Origin: an uncultured Methanobrevibacter sp.
GTDB taxonomy: Archaea > Methanobacteriota > Methanobacteria > Methanobacteriales > Methanobacteriaceae
Direction: 5' to 3'
Length of the DNA stretch: 64,000 nt
NCBI RefSeq assembly: GCF_900314615.1
Contig: NZ_OMWA01000007.1
Span: 1-64,000 of the forward strand
Part shown: piece after piece, positions 15,063 through 22,648 of the stretch
Layout: every line of letters begins with the position of its first letter
How positions within the stretch are numbered: position 1 is the stretch's first letter
The notes under the pieces: model-generated
What the model was told of the DNA's origin: nothing
The model's input: the letters and a program-made list of their open reading frames with translations, nothing else
Database searches by the model: none
Position numbers and translations under genes: made by a program

Positions 15063-15253
15063 GCTTCCACCTCTTCGTTACTGTAGTCCATCATGATTAA
15101 ATGGCCTTTTTGAGATTTGCATAAGGCGAAGTCTCCGGCTTGTGCTCTGTTGCAGAATTCGTATTGTTTTTGAGCAGGTTCAATTCCACGATTGGTTTTA
15201 ACAAAAACATGGGTACTGTCTGTTTCTGCTCTGAGGATTGGAAGCCATTTCAT
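15059..15253 (-). CDS. Hypothetical protein, 64 aa
   Basis: A small soluble protein (MKWLPILRAETDSTHVFVKT) behind GGAGGAAGC, overlapping the next start by four bases and sharing one base with the upstream stop. Beta-rich by eye. No family recognised. Confidence 0.62.
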   Translation of the reverse strand: MKWLPILRAETDSTHVFVKTNRGIEPAQKQYEFCNRAQAGDFALCKSQKGHLIMMDYSNEEVEA

Positions 15254-15666
15254 TATGCTTCCTCCTCAAAGTAACAGTCAAAAGAACGTAATAGTTGTTC
15301 TTCTGCTTTGTCAGCTGCTTCTTCGGCTTTCATGAAATCATCTTCTTCAAGGGGTTCCATGGTGTAGCCGAGGAAGTGTATGTTTTCGTCGAATAGTTTT
15401 GTGACTTTCATGCCTCCGATTTCTGCGAGTGCAGCGATGAATACTTCTGTATCTGCGATTGCATTATTAGGTTTTTCAGCTACGCATAATCTTTCGAATC
15501 CTGCATGTGAGTCTTCAATATCAATTGGTGCTTTGCTTGTTTTCCTTGCTTCTTGGATAGCTTCTGGAATTTCGTATGCTGCGCCTATAGTATTGTTGTC
15601 AGAATCTATGACGTGGAATTTACTGTCATCTTTGAATTCTAAAAAGAGTTTGTTTGGTGCTTGCAT
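15253..15666 (-). CDS. Hypothetical acidic protein, 137 aa
   Basis: GGAGGTGC precedes ATG 15666. The first 60 residues contain short strands (KLFLEFKDDSKFHVIDSDNN). The C-terminal half is a helical, strongly acidic segment (EEAADKAEEQLLRSF). No catalytic motif. It lies near the promoter-proximal end of the operon, so it is expected to be made early and in quantity. Confidence 0.62.
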   Translation of the reverse strand: MQAPNKLFLEFKDDSKFHVIDSDNNTIGAAYEIPEAIQEARKTSKAPIDIEDSHAGFERLCVAEKPNNAIADTEVFIAALAEIGGMKVTKLFDENIHFLGYTMEPLEEDDFMKAEEAADKAEEQLLRSFDCYFEEEA

Positions 15667-15669
15667 TGT

Positions 15670-15933
15670 TTAAGCACCTCCGAGTAAGGATTTGGCTAAT
15701 AGATGGCCTGCTTCTTCTTGAGCTTCTGGGGATAAATCCCATAGGGTTACGTTTTGTAACTTTTCAGTTAAAGCAGCATTTTTAGCTTTGATTTGAGTGT
15801 TCTCGTGTTTTAGTTCTTCAAAAATAGGTTTGCATTCTTCGTACTTGATTGCTTTGTCAAGTAGTTCGAATACTCTTTCTTTGTCTCCGATGGCTACGCC
15901 ATCGATGTATAATTTCTGATTTCTAATTTCCAT
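15670..15933 (-). CDS. First gene of the left operon; hypothetical coiled-coil protein, 87 aa
   Basis: I place the start at ATG 15933, directly behind GCGGATGTGAAAG (15935-15947). That motif also precedes the gene at 12859, and its GGATGTGA can pair with 16S rRNA. A longer frame to ATG 15969 lacks a site and remains possible. The product has a helical centre (residues 20-65, FEELKHENTQIKAKNAAL). No domain recognised. Confidence 0.6.
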   Translation of the reverse strand: MEIRNQKLYIDGVAIGDKERVFELLDKAIKYEECKPIFEELKHENTQIKAKNAALTEKLQNVTLWDLSPEAQEEAGHLLAKSLLGGA

Positions 15934-15989
15934 GCTTTCACATCCGCATTTTTTGAAGTAATTTTTCATGTTCGCCAAAACATGAGTAA

Positions 15990-16110
15990 TTGCTTCTTGT
16001 TTTAATATTGGACTTATTAGTATATAAACTTATTCATATATTCTAATATACTAATATTCTCATAAACTATTATATAATTATATGAATAACTATAAATAGT
16101 TTAAATTACA
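15990..16110. promoter_or_regulatory. Divergent promoter/operator between the left operon and the RHH regulator
   Basis: This very AT-rich stretch holds TATA-like sequences for both directions: TTTATATAC read leftwards near 16018-16028 for the operon, and TATAAATA at 16091-16098 for the regulator. Two symmetries overlap them: TATTCATATA at 16031-16040 with its complement at 16079-16088, and AACTAT-AA-ATAGTT at 16088-16101. The latter covers the regulator's own TATA box, as expected of an autorepression site. Function inferred from position. Confidence 0.55.
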
Positions 16111-16159
16111 AAAATAACATTATAAAATTATTAAAAATAAGAATGGGGGATTTTTCAAT

Positions 16160-16297
16160 ATGGAAACTGATAAAATAACATTTATTACTGATGCAGAGTT
16201 AAAGAAAAAACTCAAGATAATTGCAGCCAAAAATGACACAACTATCACAAACATCTTGAATGATTTCATCAGATCATATGTTAGTGAAAACGAGTAA
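16160..16297 (+). CDS. Ribbon-helix-helix (CopG/Arc-like) DNA-binding protein, 45 aa
   Basis: Reads METDKITFITDAELKKKLKI and so on: one strand (ITFIT), then helix A (DAELKKKLKIIAAKN), a turn (DTTIT) and helix B (NILNDFIRSYVSEN). This is the full ribbon-helix-helix fold in the family's minimal length. Such proteins act as dimers on short palindromes. It is divergent from the 16-kb operon, with dyads over both promoters, so it most likely represses them and controls the element's lytic/lysogenic or copy-number state. Confidence 0.8.
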   Translation: METDKITFITDAELKKKLKIIAAKNDTTITNILNDFIRSYVSENE

Positions 16298-16903
16298 TCT
16301 TGAAACACATTAAATTTTTTCAAAAACAACTACCTAAAAATCATTTAAAAGCCAAGCTAACACATTATAACTTCGCATTCTGTCTGCGACTATTTCAATA
16401 AAATTTAAATAGCATTTAAGATAAATATATCTAATGGTTATAAGAATACTTTCACATCCGCGTGACTTATTTTTAATAACCAGTGTTTAAGGGCTTGCGA
16501 TGTGCGCCAACACAATGACCAAGTCCTCAAAACACAAATGTTACAATTATAATATCTATTTTTTCAAATATTTATAATCTTGTTTTACAATATATTTTGG
16601 GGCAATTATATTGTAGATTTTCACCACCAGGTTAGGTGATCTAAAAAAATAATTTTTTTTAATTGAGTACTGTTTTTGATGGTTGATTATAGTTTAGTAA
16701 TTGAACTATTTAAATGTATTGTTTTAGTTTTATTAAGTTTTGTTTAATATTTTTTAATATTTTTATTAGTTTGTTTATCGATTTTTGCAAAAACACATGG
16801 GTCAAACATCCAAAAAAACAAATAAAAAATAGTGAAACGTACAAAAAAAAATAACACAAAAAATAGCCGAAAAAAAATAAAAAAAATAAAAATATGGAAA
16901 CAC
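16298..16903. other. 600-base AT-rich gene-free stretch with a structured hairpin
   Basis: No convincing gene is present. It holds a third copy of the GCGGATGTGAAAG motif (complement at 16449-16461) without a start codon nearby, and a strong hairpin at 16483-16535. The rest is T-rich then A-rich sequence. The A-rich run at 16800-16900 lies just past the 3' end of the HsdR_N-like gene and may serve as its terminator. Confidence 0.5.
16483..16535. ncRNA. Candidate structured RNA or DNA hairpin
   Basis: GTGTTTAAGGGCTTG at 16483-16497 pairs with CAAGTCCTCAAAACAC at 16520-16535 (one G-U, one small internal loop). The enclosed loop contains a second TGTG/CACA stem. The GC content of this patch stands out from the surrounding AT-rich sequence. 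It could be a small RNA, a transcript-stabilising hairpin or a replication signal; nothing decides between them. Confidence 0.4.
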
Positions 16904-17998
16904 TTATTCCATATCCAAATACTGATTTAAAACATTAAGAACACGTTCCTTATGAGTATACAAATCAGAAACATCTTCAATATCTACCTTCTCACCTTTC
17001 TTACCACCATTTGATGTGAGAGTGATTTCATCATAGAATTCAACTCTAAGATGATCCGGATTATTGAAGTGTAGACGTACAATAGGGAATCTTTGATTAT
17101 CATCAAATAAAATATTGCAATAATGTTTTCTATCTCTCATTGCAACACGATTAACGTCCAAAATCTCTGAAGCAATAGACCTGACAATGAAATAAGCTTC
17201 TTTTTCGGAATCAGTAGTGATAATTCCTTCTTCATTAATTGACTCTTCAGCTTCCACCGCATTGTTATCTTCTTGCTGTGTTTCATTGCTTGCAACAGCA
17301 TCAGATAAAGTTTTGTTTACTTTTTCATTAATGATTTCATTAACGGCCACAGAAATGATAGTACCGAATTTCTCTTTAACATTTTGAGTCAGTATACCAT
17401 CATATACTTGTTTTGCAACAGCTTTAATGAATTCATCAGATGGTGCTTCGAATTCAGAGAGCAAAGTCTTTTTGATGAGGTTGCGGTATTTCAGATTGTC
17501 TGCACGTGAGACCACTTCATCCACATCAAAGTTCACTTTCTTGAATTTCTCCAATTCCTTGATGTCTTTCTTATTCAGACTTAGTAAGTTGATGTCCAGG
17601 AATGGTTTTTCATCCATTCTGTTGTTGTCATCTCCAGTTGTGAAGAATTTATATTCAACACCATTTGTGAGGATTCCAATTTGGATATCTGTTATGCTGA
17701 AATAACGATATAGTTGTGAGATGTTGTCTGTGTTCAGTTCATTTGCTGCGGATTTGCATTCAATGAAAACAATTGGTTCTCCTTCTTCAAGTATTGCGAA
17801 GTCAACCTTTTCGCCTTGTTTGGTTCCAACATCTGCAGTATATTCTGCTTTGACTTCTGCAGGGTTTGTAGTGTCATATCCCATCAGACGTAAGAATGGA
17901 GTAATCAAAGCAATTTTTGTTGTTTCCTCACTATCAATGTGTTCGATTTTTCTAGGTATTGTTTTTGTGAATTCTTTCAATTCATCTTCAAATGTCAT
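16904..17998 (-). CDS. HsdR_N-like (type I restriction R-type) PD-(D/E)XK protein, 364 aa
   Basis: ATG 17998 has GGAGTGA six bases upstream. Residues 1-150 match the N-terminal endonuclease domain of type I restriction R subunits: a helical start, then KVDFAILEEGEPIVFIECKS carrying the Asp and E-x-K active site, and QLYRYFSITDIQIGILTNG. No helicase motor follows, so it is a stand-alone nuclease-like protein. The C-terminal third (about residues 265-360) is a separate alpha/beta domain. Such proteins are frequent in archaeal viruses and plasmids; exclusion of other DNA is a possible role. Two palindromes upstream suggest tight regulation. Confidence 0.78.
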   Translation of the reverse strand: MTFEDELKEFTKTIPRKIEHIDSEETTKIALITPFLRLMGYDTTNPAEVKAEYTADVGTKQGEKVDFAILEEGEPIVFIECKSAANELNTDNISQLYRYFSITDIQIGILTNGVEYKFFTTGDDNNRMDEKPFLDINLLSLNKKDIKELEKFKKVNFDVDEVVSRADNLKYRNLIKKTLLSEFEAPSDEFIKAVAKQVYDGILTQNVKEKFGTIISVAVNEIINEKVNKTLSDAVASNETQQEDNNAVEAEESINEEGIITTDSEKEAYFIVRSIASEILDVNRVAMRDRKHYCNILFDDNQRFPIVRLHFNNPDHLRVEFYDEITLTSNGGKKGEKVDIEDVSDLYTHKERVLNVLNQYLDME

Positions 17999-18009
17999 GT
18001 GTGTCACTC

Positions 18010-18120
18010 CATACTATTTTTCTAGTATGTTAATATGTATATTGTTTGTGAATATAAATACTTAATAGAAATTTCTATCATTAATTCATGAATAAGTCTA
18101 GTTTAATAGAAAATTTCTAT
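18010..18120. promoter_or_regulatory. Paired palindromic operators between two divergent cargo genes
   Basis: ATAGAAATTTCTAT at 18065-18078 is a perfect 14-bp palindrome. ATAGAAAATTTCTAT at 18106-18120 is the same site with one central base added. A third dyad, CATACTA/TAGTATG, lies at 18010-18029 in the leader of the nuclease gene. The two matching sites are 41 bases apart, about four helical turns, which suits cooperative repressor binding. The regulator is unknown. Confidence 0.6.
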
Positions 18121-18211
18121 ATTAAATATAAATTATTAAAGTTACACACATAATATCATCCACATCCATAAAGTGGATTATTAAAAAAATAGAAAATGAT
18201 GATGTGAGAGC

Positions 18212-18493
18212 ATGGGTTTATTCAGCAGAAACAAAAAAGAGAAAAAAATTAAGTGGTTTGTGAATAAAAAGGTTGGAAATTATCAATTAGAGGACAATTA
18301 TATTAGATTATCAACAAAAATTCCAAAAATAGAGCATATTCTTTTTTATAAAGACATAATTGACATTAAAAAAGGAGCAAAATGTGTCAGGATTGCAAGT
18401 AAAAGTGAAAAATATACTATTTCTTCCCCGTCATCTGGTTGTGAAGAGGCTGTTGAAGAGTTATATGTTAAAATATTGGAAAAATTGAGCTAA
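18212..18493 (+). CDS. Small PH-like domain protein, 93 aa
   Basis: A basic N-terminus (MGLFSRNKKEKKIKWFVNKK) is followed by beta strands (NYQLEDNYIRLSTK, EHILFYKDIIDIKKGAKCVRI, EKYTISSP) and a closing helix (GCEEAVEELYVKILEKL). This is the pattern of bacterial PH/GRAM-like domains. GATGTGAGAG precedes the ATG. It is divergent from the endonuclease gene and shares its operator region. Likely element cargo; function unknown. Confidence 0.65.
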   Translation: MGLFSRNKKEKKIKWFVNKKVGNYQLEDNYIRLSTKIPKIEHILFYKDIIDIKKGAKCVRIASKSEKYTISSPSSGCEEAVEELYVKILEKLS

Positions 18494-18780
18494 TTTCATA
18501 TTATATGCTGCATGAAAAATATAGAGGAGTGATTAAATTTAGTTATAAGAGTGTACTTTATAGGAAATACCTCTATAATTTTCCCATGCAAACATATAAT
18601 TCATAAAATGTTTAAACCAAGAGATGTAACCAGTAAAAAAAAGGAAAAAATATTAATTTCTTCAGAATATATGGAGTGATTAATGAAGATTTTTGAAAAA
18701 ATTCACACATTTTTCAATATTTTTTCTTATTTACCAGTTACATTACCTATTTTGTACTACCGTTGACTTTTTTGTAACAC
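18494..18780. other. Gene-free stretch before the recombinase gene
   Basis: About 290 AT-rich bases between the 3' ends of two convergent genes. I see no intact frame, no RNA gene and no clear hairpin; a T-rich run near 18720-18735 could end the leftward transcript of the recombinase or the rightward PH-like transcript. Confidence 0.4.
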
Positions 18781-18782
18781 TC

Positions 18783-19985
18783 TTATTTTGATGGTTCACC
18801 AATCTTTTCAAGGATACTTCTATGTGAAATTGGTCGACTATCTATATCTGATAATCTATCTTCAATACTTGATATTCTATCGTTCATTTCCTTGACTTCT
18901 GCTTCTTTCTGCTTATACTTGAACTCTAACTCTTGATATTCCGGACTCTTCAAATCAATATTATTGACTTTCATCTCAATAAGCAGACATTGGAAATGTT
19001 CAACATATTTCTTCAACAATATTGTTGGATCATCCAGGAAATATGCTGCACGAGTTGAAGATTTGGTCCTGCCCTGGAGTGCATCAATATCGGATTCACT
19101 CATACCAGATTTCTTAAGATGGTTGGAGTGAAACTTTCTCATCATGTGACTGCGGAACCTGTTGAATCCATCACTAGCTTTACCCATATCAAATTGGTCA
19201 TTGCATCTGTAGAATGCAACTGGAAGATAGTTCTCTGCTTTGTTGAATAATTTATCCTCATCAGCTAAGTCAATTAACTTAACTTGGCCATCTTCTGTTG
19301 TTTGAATCCTATCAGTCAGCAAGTATTCAACAATCTTAGACACGGCTTCAGGGGTACAAAATGTATAATAATACTTGTTTGTTTTTTCCCTTTTAAGCTT
19401 GAATGTTGGAATAACATTCTCCATATCCTTTAAGACATGTAATGCTTCTACAATGTCATCTTTTTTATGGAATGGATATGTTGCTTTTTTGAATTGGCCT
19501 ATGGTCATTTCAATTGTTTCTTTTCTTGCGCAACCTGAACTTGTCATGAAGACCAGGACTGCTTGGAACCATAATGGTGAAACATGCATGATTTTTGATA
19601 TCTCTTCATGAGTTGGAAGTTCATCAAAAGTTGGGTCTCCTGGTTTGTTGAAGCTGCGGCTATTTGGTTTGGTAAGGTCTCCGATTTCAATTTCATAATA
19701 TTTGTACACGGATTTTACTTCAACGAAATATTGTTGTGCGGTGTTTTTCCGGTATTTCTGTATTAGATGGGAACGGTAGTTTAATAGTCTTTTTTTGAGT
19801 TTTCTTCGTTTCCATATAATATTATTGTCTTCTTCTGTCTCTGCTTCTTCAATGAGTTCTTGCATTGTTTTTCCACAGAATTTAGAGTAATGGTTTATTG
19901 ACCTGATGTATGACTCTTGGGTTTTTGGACTGTGTCCTTTGACAATGAAGAAATCTTGAAGAAATTCTTTATTGTTCATGTTCAT
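18783..19985 (-). CDS. Tyrosine recombinase (integrase) of the left element
   Basis: 400 aa. Residues 1-110 form a SAM-like core-binding domain (GHSPKTQESYIRSINHYSKFC). The catalytic domain shows Arg I in SSGCARKETIEMTI, the H-x-x-R box in RSHMMRKFHSN and the nucleophilic Tyr in TRAAYFLDD. The usual Gly-His before the tyrosine is LQGR-like. The C-terminus is a coiled coil (KYKQKEAEVKEMNDRISSIEDR). It is clearly homologous to the recombinase at 50927-52060. Its gene lies at the element's edge, 33 bases from the att-like site at 20018, as expected for an integrase. Confidence 0.9.
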   Translation of the reverse strand: MNMNNKEFLQDFFIVKGHSPKTQESYIRSINHYSKFCGKTMQELIEEAETEEDNNIIWKRRKLKKRLLNYRSHLIQKYRKNTAQQYFVEVKSVYKYYEIEIGDLTKPNSRSFNKPGDPTFDELPTHEEISKIMHVSPLWFQAVLVFMTSSGCARKETIEMTIGQFKKATYPFHKKDDIVEALHVLKDMENVIPTFKLKREKTNKYYYTFCTPEAVSKIVEYLLTDRIQTTEDGQVKLIDLADEDKLFNKAENYLPVAFYRCNDQFDMGKASDGFNRFRSHMMRKFHSNHLKKSGMSESDIDALQGRTKSSTRAAYFLDDPTILLKKYVEHFQCLLIEMKVNNIDLKSPEYQELEFKYKQKEAEVKEMNDRISSIEDRLSDIDSRPISHRSILEKIGEPSK

Positions 19986-20017
19986 AATTTCTATCTCTCA
20001 TTTCTATTTTAATGTTG

Positions 20018-20038
20018 AGAGAGAGCATTTGAAAAGTA
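20018..20038 (-). other. att-like 21-bp site next to the left integrase
   Basis: The site begins AGAGAGAGCATTTGAAAAGT and is repeated, over 21 bases, in inverted orientation at 50870-50890, the same relative position upstream of the second recombinase gene. An 18-bp core recurs at 55755-55772. I infer the crossover/attachment site at the chromosome junction; the matching left-end copy of this element would lie outside the window. Confidence 0.65.
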
Positions 20039-20039
20039 T

Positions 20040-20110
20040 TATCATATTTCAGGTCATATGGTATATATATTCTACGAAATATGATAAATCATCAAAAGTT
20101 TATCATATTC
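20040..20110. repeat. Three TATCATATTTC-type repeats beside the att site
   Basis: TATCATATTTC at 20040-20050, its exact complement GAAATATGATA at 20076-20086 and TATCATATTC at 20101-20110 lie between the att-like site and cysK. They resemble arm-type binding sites of a tyrosine recombinase, or may be operators. They are on the chromosomal side, which is unusual for arm sites. Confidence 0.45.
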
Positions 20111-20137
20111 ATAGTAATATAGTATAAATAGTTATTC

Positions 20138-21085
20138 TTAATCAAATAACCAGTCAACAGAGAGATATCTTTCACCGTTATCCGGTAAAATTGCTATTAT
20201 TCTTTTACCTTTGTTTTCTTCTTTTTTAGCCAAATCAAGTGCAGCCCATGTTGCAGCTCCTGATGAAATACCGGAAAAAATACCTTCCTCTTTTGCAAGT
20301 GCAAGCAAAGTATTTCCAGCATCCTCGTTTGCAACAGGAATAATCTCATCAATGACATCAGCATCATAAATTGACGGTACGAATCCTGCACCGATACCCT
20401 GGATTTTGTGAGGTCCTTTTTCACCTTTACCTAAAGTTTGAGAGTCTTTTGGTTCGACTGCTACGATTTTAACACCAGGAACTTCCTCTTTTAAAACTTT
20501 ACCGATTCCGGTGATTGTTCCTCCTGTACCTACACCACCTATGACAATGTCCACTTTACCTTCAGTATCCCTTAAAATTTCCTGAGCAGTAGTTTCTGAG
20601 TGGATTTTTACATTAGCAGGGTTGTCGAACTGACCTAAAATAATGGATCCTTCAGTTTCTTCGTTGAGTTCATTTGCTTTTGCAATAGCTCCTCCCATTC
20701 CGTCTGCACCCGGTGTCAGTACCAGTTCAGCGCCTAAAACACTTAGGAATTTTCTTCTTTCAATGGACATGGTGTCAGGCATGGTCAATATTAATTTGTA
20801 ACCTTTGGCCGCTGCAGCAAATGCAAGACCGATTCCTGTGTTTCCGCTTGTAGGCTCAATTATTGTTGCGCCAGGTTTTAAAAGACCTTTTTGCTCTGCA
20901 TCTTCAATCATTGCAACAGCAACTCTGTCTTTTACACTTCCTGTCGGGTTGAATGATTCAATTTTTACGTCTACTTCTGCTTCCATATCTTTTGTTAAAT
21001 TGTTTAATCTTACGATTGGAGTGTTACCGATAGCATCAGTGATACTGTCGAGCACTCCTCTTTTTAATTCAGGTATATTTGCCAT
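20138..21085 (-). CDS. cysK: Cysteine synthase (O-acetylserine sulfhydrylase)
   Basis: At 315 aa, it is the normal length for CysK. It makes cysteine from O-acetylserine and sulfide with PLP. Seen: the PLP lysine in NPTGSVKDR (residues 46-54), the substrate loop TSGNTGIGLA, the phosphate-binding GVGTGGTITGIGK and the C-terminal SGISSGAA serine that contacts the PLP nitrogen. It is the first chromosomal gene after the left element. A pair of matching palindromes lies 70-95 bases upstream, pointing to dedicated regulation. Confidence 0.95.
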   Translation of the reverse strand: MANIPELKRGVLDSITDAIGNTPIVRLNNLTKDMEAEVDVKIESFNPTGSVKDRVAVAMIEDAEQKGLLKPGATIIEPTSGNTGIGLAFAAAAKGYKLILTMPDTMSIERRKFLSVLGAELVLTPGADGMGGAIAKANELNEETEGSIILGQFDNPANVKIHSETTAQEILRDTEGKVDIVIGGVGTGGTITGIGKVLKEEVPGVKIVAVEPKDSQTLGKGEKGPHKIQGIGAGFVPSIYDADVIDEIIPVANEDAGNTLLALAKEEGIFSGISSGAATWAALDLAKKEENKGKRIIAILPDNGERYLSVDWLFD

Positions 21086-21152
21086 ATTTTTTTCTCCTAT
21101 ATTATTTAATTGTTTTTACTGGTATATTAAAAGGGTTATCTTAAGAGCTAAT

Positions 21153-21181
21153 ATAACATTCGTTATAATAACTATTGTTAT
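21153..21181 (-). promoter_or_regulatory. Tandem ATAAC-N4-GTTAT operators upstream of cysK
   Basis: Two perfect hyphenated palindromes, ATAACATTCGTTAT (21153-21166) and ATAACTATTGTTAT (21168-21181), stand 15 bases apart centre to centre, with a further ATAAC half-site just beyond. They are 70-95 bases before the cysK start. The regular spacing suggests a dimeric regulator bound in tandem. The regulator and its signal (cysteine, sulfide or O-acetylserine) are unknown. Confidence 0.6.
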
Positions 21182-21223
21182 ATAACATTGTTTTTATTTA
21201 TAAATGTTTTGGAAAAAATAGAC

Positions 21224-22002
21224 TTAACCGATGAAATTATCAATTAATGAAATTACATCATTTTTCTTTTCAAAAAATATAATATGGCCTGCGCCATCAA
21301 TAATCTCCAGACGTGAATCTGATAAGGCATCATGGACTATTTGTGATTCTGATGGAGGATTCAGTCCCTCATATTGACCTACCAGAAGAAGTGCCTGAAT
21401 TTCAACCTTATCAATATCGCTCATCATATCATAATGTGCAAGAGAGGCATAGATGTTTTTTCTCTCTTCATTGGTCAGTTCCACTTTGCCTCGGTTTCCT
21501 CTGTAATATTCCTGAATCTGCTGGGGAGTAGTGTTTGGGGGATAGACTCTTCTTGCAATTAGCCTTCCCATTTCCTTTAAATCTATATCCGCATTGCCGT
21601 CATTTTCCTCAACAGCCTTTTCCATTAGAGATATTTCCCCTTTGCCTCTGACTCCTATCAGGACAATTTTAGAAAGAAGTTTAGGATAGAGTTCTGCGGT
21701 TTTTAAGGTAATGTATGAACCCATTGAAAGGCCAACTACAACAGGTTTATCAAGATTGAAATAATCAATCAATGCTGCGAGGTCTTTTGCATAATCATCC
21801 AAATCAAATTTTTCAGGCTTGTCACTTTCGCCGTGGCCCCTTACATCATATGAGATTACATGATAATTTTTTTCTAATAGTCAAATAGAGGATTCATGAT
21901 TTCCTTACTTACAAAGATTCCGTGAATTAAAACCATGTCAGGGCCGGTTCCCTCTTCCTTTAATGCTACATCAATACCGTTTATGCTGATTTTATATTCC
22001 AT
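21224..22002 (-). pseudogene. Alpha/beta hydrolase, broken by one frameshift
   Basis: The N-terminal part (MEYKISINGIDVALKEEGTG...VLIHGIFVS...MNPLFD) starts at 22002 and stops at about 21876. The rest continues in another frame with KNYHVISYDVRGHGESDKP, the nucleophile elbow GLSMGS and the catalytic His in GAGHIIFFE. One base added at about 21880, between TTTGA and CTATTAG, restores a continuous protein of about 260 aa (LFD/E-LLEKNYHVI). It is therefore a recent inactivation or a sequencing error. Intact, it would be a serine hydrolase of the esterase/peroxidase-like group; substrate unknown. Confidence 0.8.
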
Positions 22003-22018
22003 ATTAATACCATTAAAA

Positions 22019-22648
22019 CTAGACGTTTTCACTGTAATAGTCACAGATTTCAGTGCACGGACAGATTTCACATTGAGGTCCTATCGGTTTGCAGATGTTC
22101 TGGCCAAACTGAACCATCAGGTCATTCAGCTTAATCCACAGCTCCTCAGGAGCGATTTTGCAAAGCTCAACTTCAGTCTCTTCAGGATCTTTTGTATCGA
22201 CAAGACCCAAACGGTTTGAGATTCTGTGAACGTGAGTGTCTACAGGTATTGCCGGAAGCTCGAATGCAAACACCATAACGCAGTTGGCTGTTTTTCTTCC
22301 AACACCCGGAAGCTTTACAAGTTCATCAACAGTATCAGGGACTACGCCTCCGTACTGGTCGATTAGAATCTGTGAGACTTCCTGAATACGTGCCGCTTTT
22401 ACATTATAGAAACCTGCTGGCCTGATTAACTCCTTTACATCATCAATTGGAGCTTCAACAACGGCATAGATATCGGGATATTTTTCAAACAGATTGTTGG
22501 TGGCCTGGTCTGTGTTTTCATCACGGGTCCTTTGGGATAAAATTGTCCTCACCAACACCTTATAAGGGTCATGGTCGAGAAATGTCCTTATTTCAAATGT
22601 ATTTTCAAGCTGATTGATAAGTTCAATTACGCGTTCTTCTTTATTCAT
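22019..22648 (-). CDS. nth: Endonuclease III (DNA glycosylase/AP lyase)
   Basis: 209 aa. The helix-hairpin-helix LPGVGRKTANCV carries the catalytic Lys and is followed by VDTHVHRISNRLGL with the catalytic Asp. The C-terminus holds the 4Fe-4S motif C-x6-C-x2-C-x5-C (CKPIGPQCEICPCTEIC). The enzyme removes oxidised pyrimidines and nicks the abasic site in base excision repair. It overlaps the 3' end of aroA by eight bases, so the two are probably co-transcribed. Confidence 0.95.
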   Translation of the reverse strand: MNKEERVIELINQLENTFEIRTFLDHDPYKVLVRTILSQRTRDENTDQATNNLFEKYPDIYAVVEAPIDDVKELIRPAGFYNVKAARIQEVSQILIDQYGGVVPDTVDELVKLPGVGRKTANCVMVFAFELPAIPVDTHVHRISNRLGLVDTKDPEETEVELCKIAPEELWIKLNDLMVQFGQNICKPIGPQCEICPCTEICDYYSENV

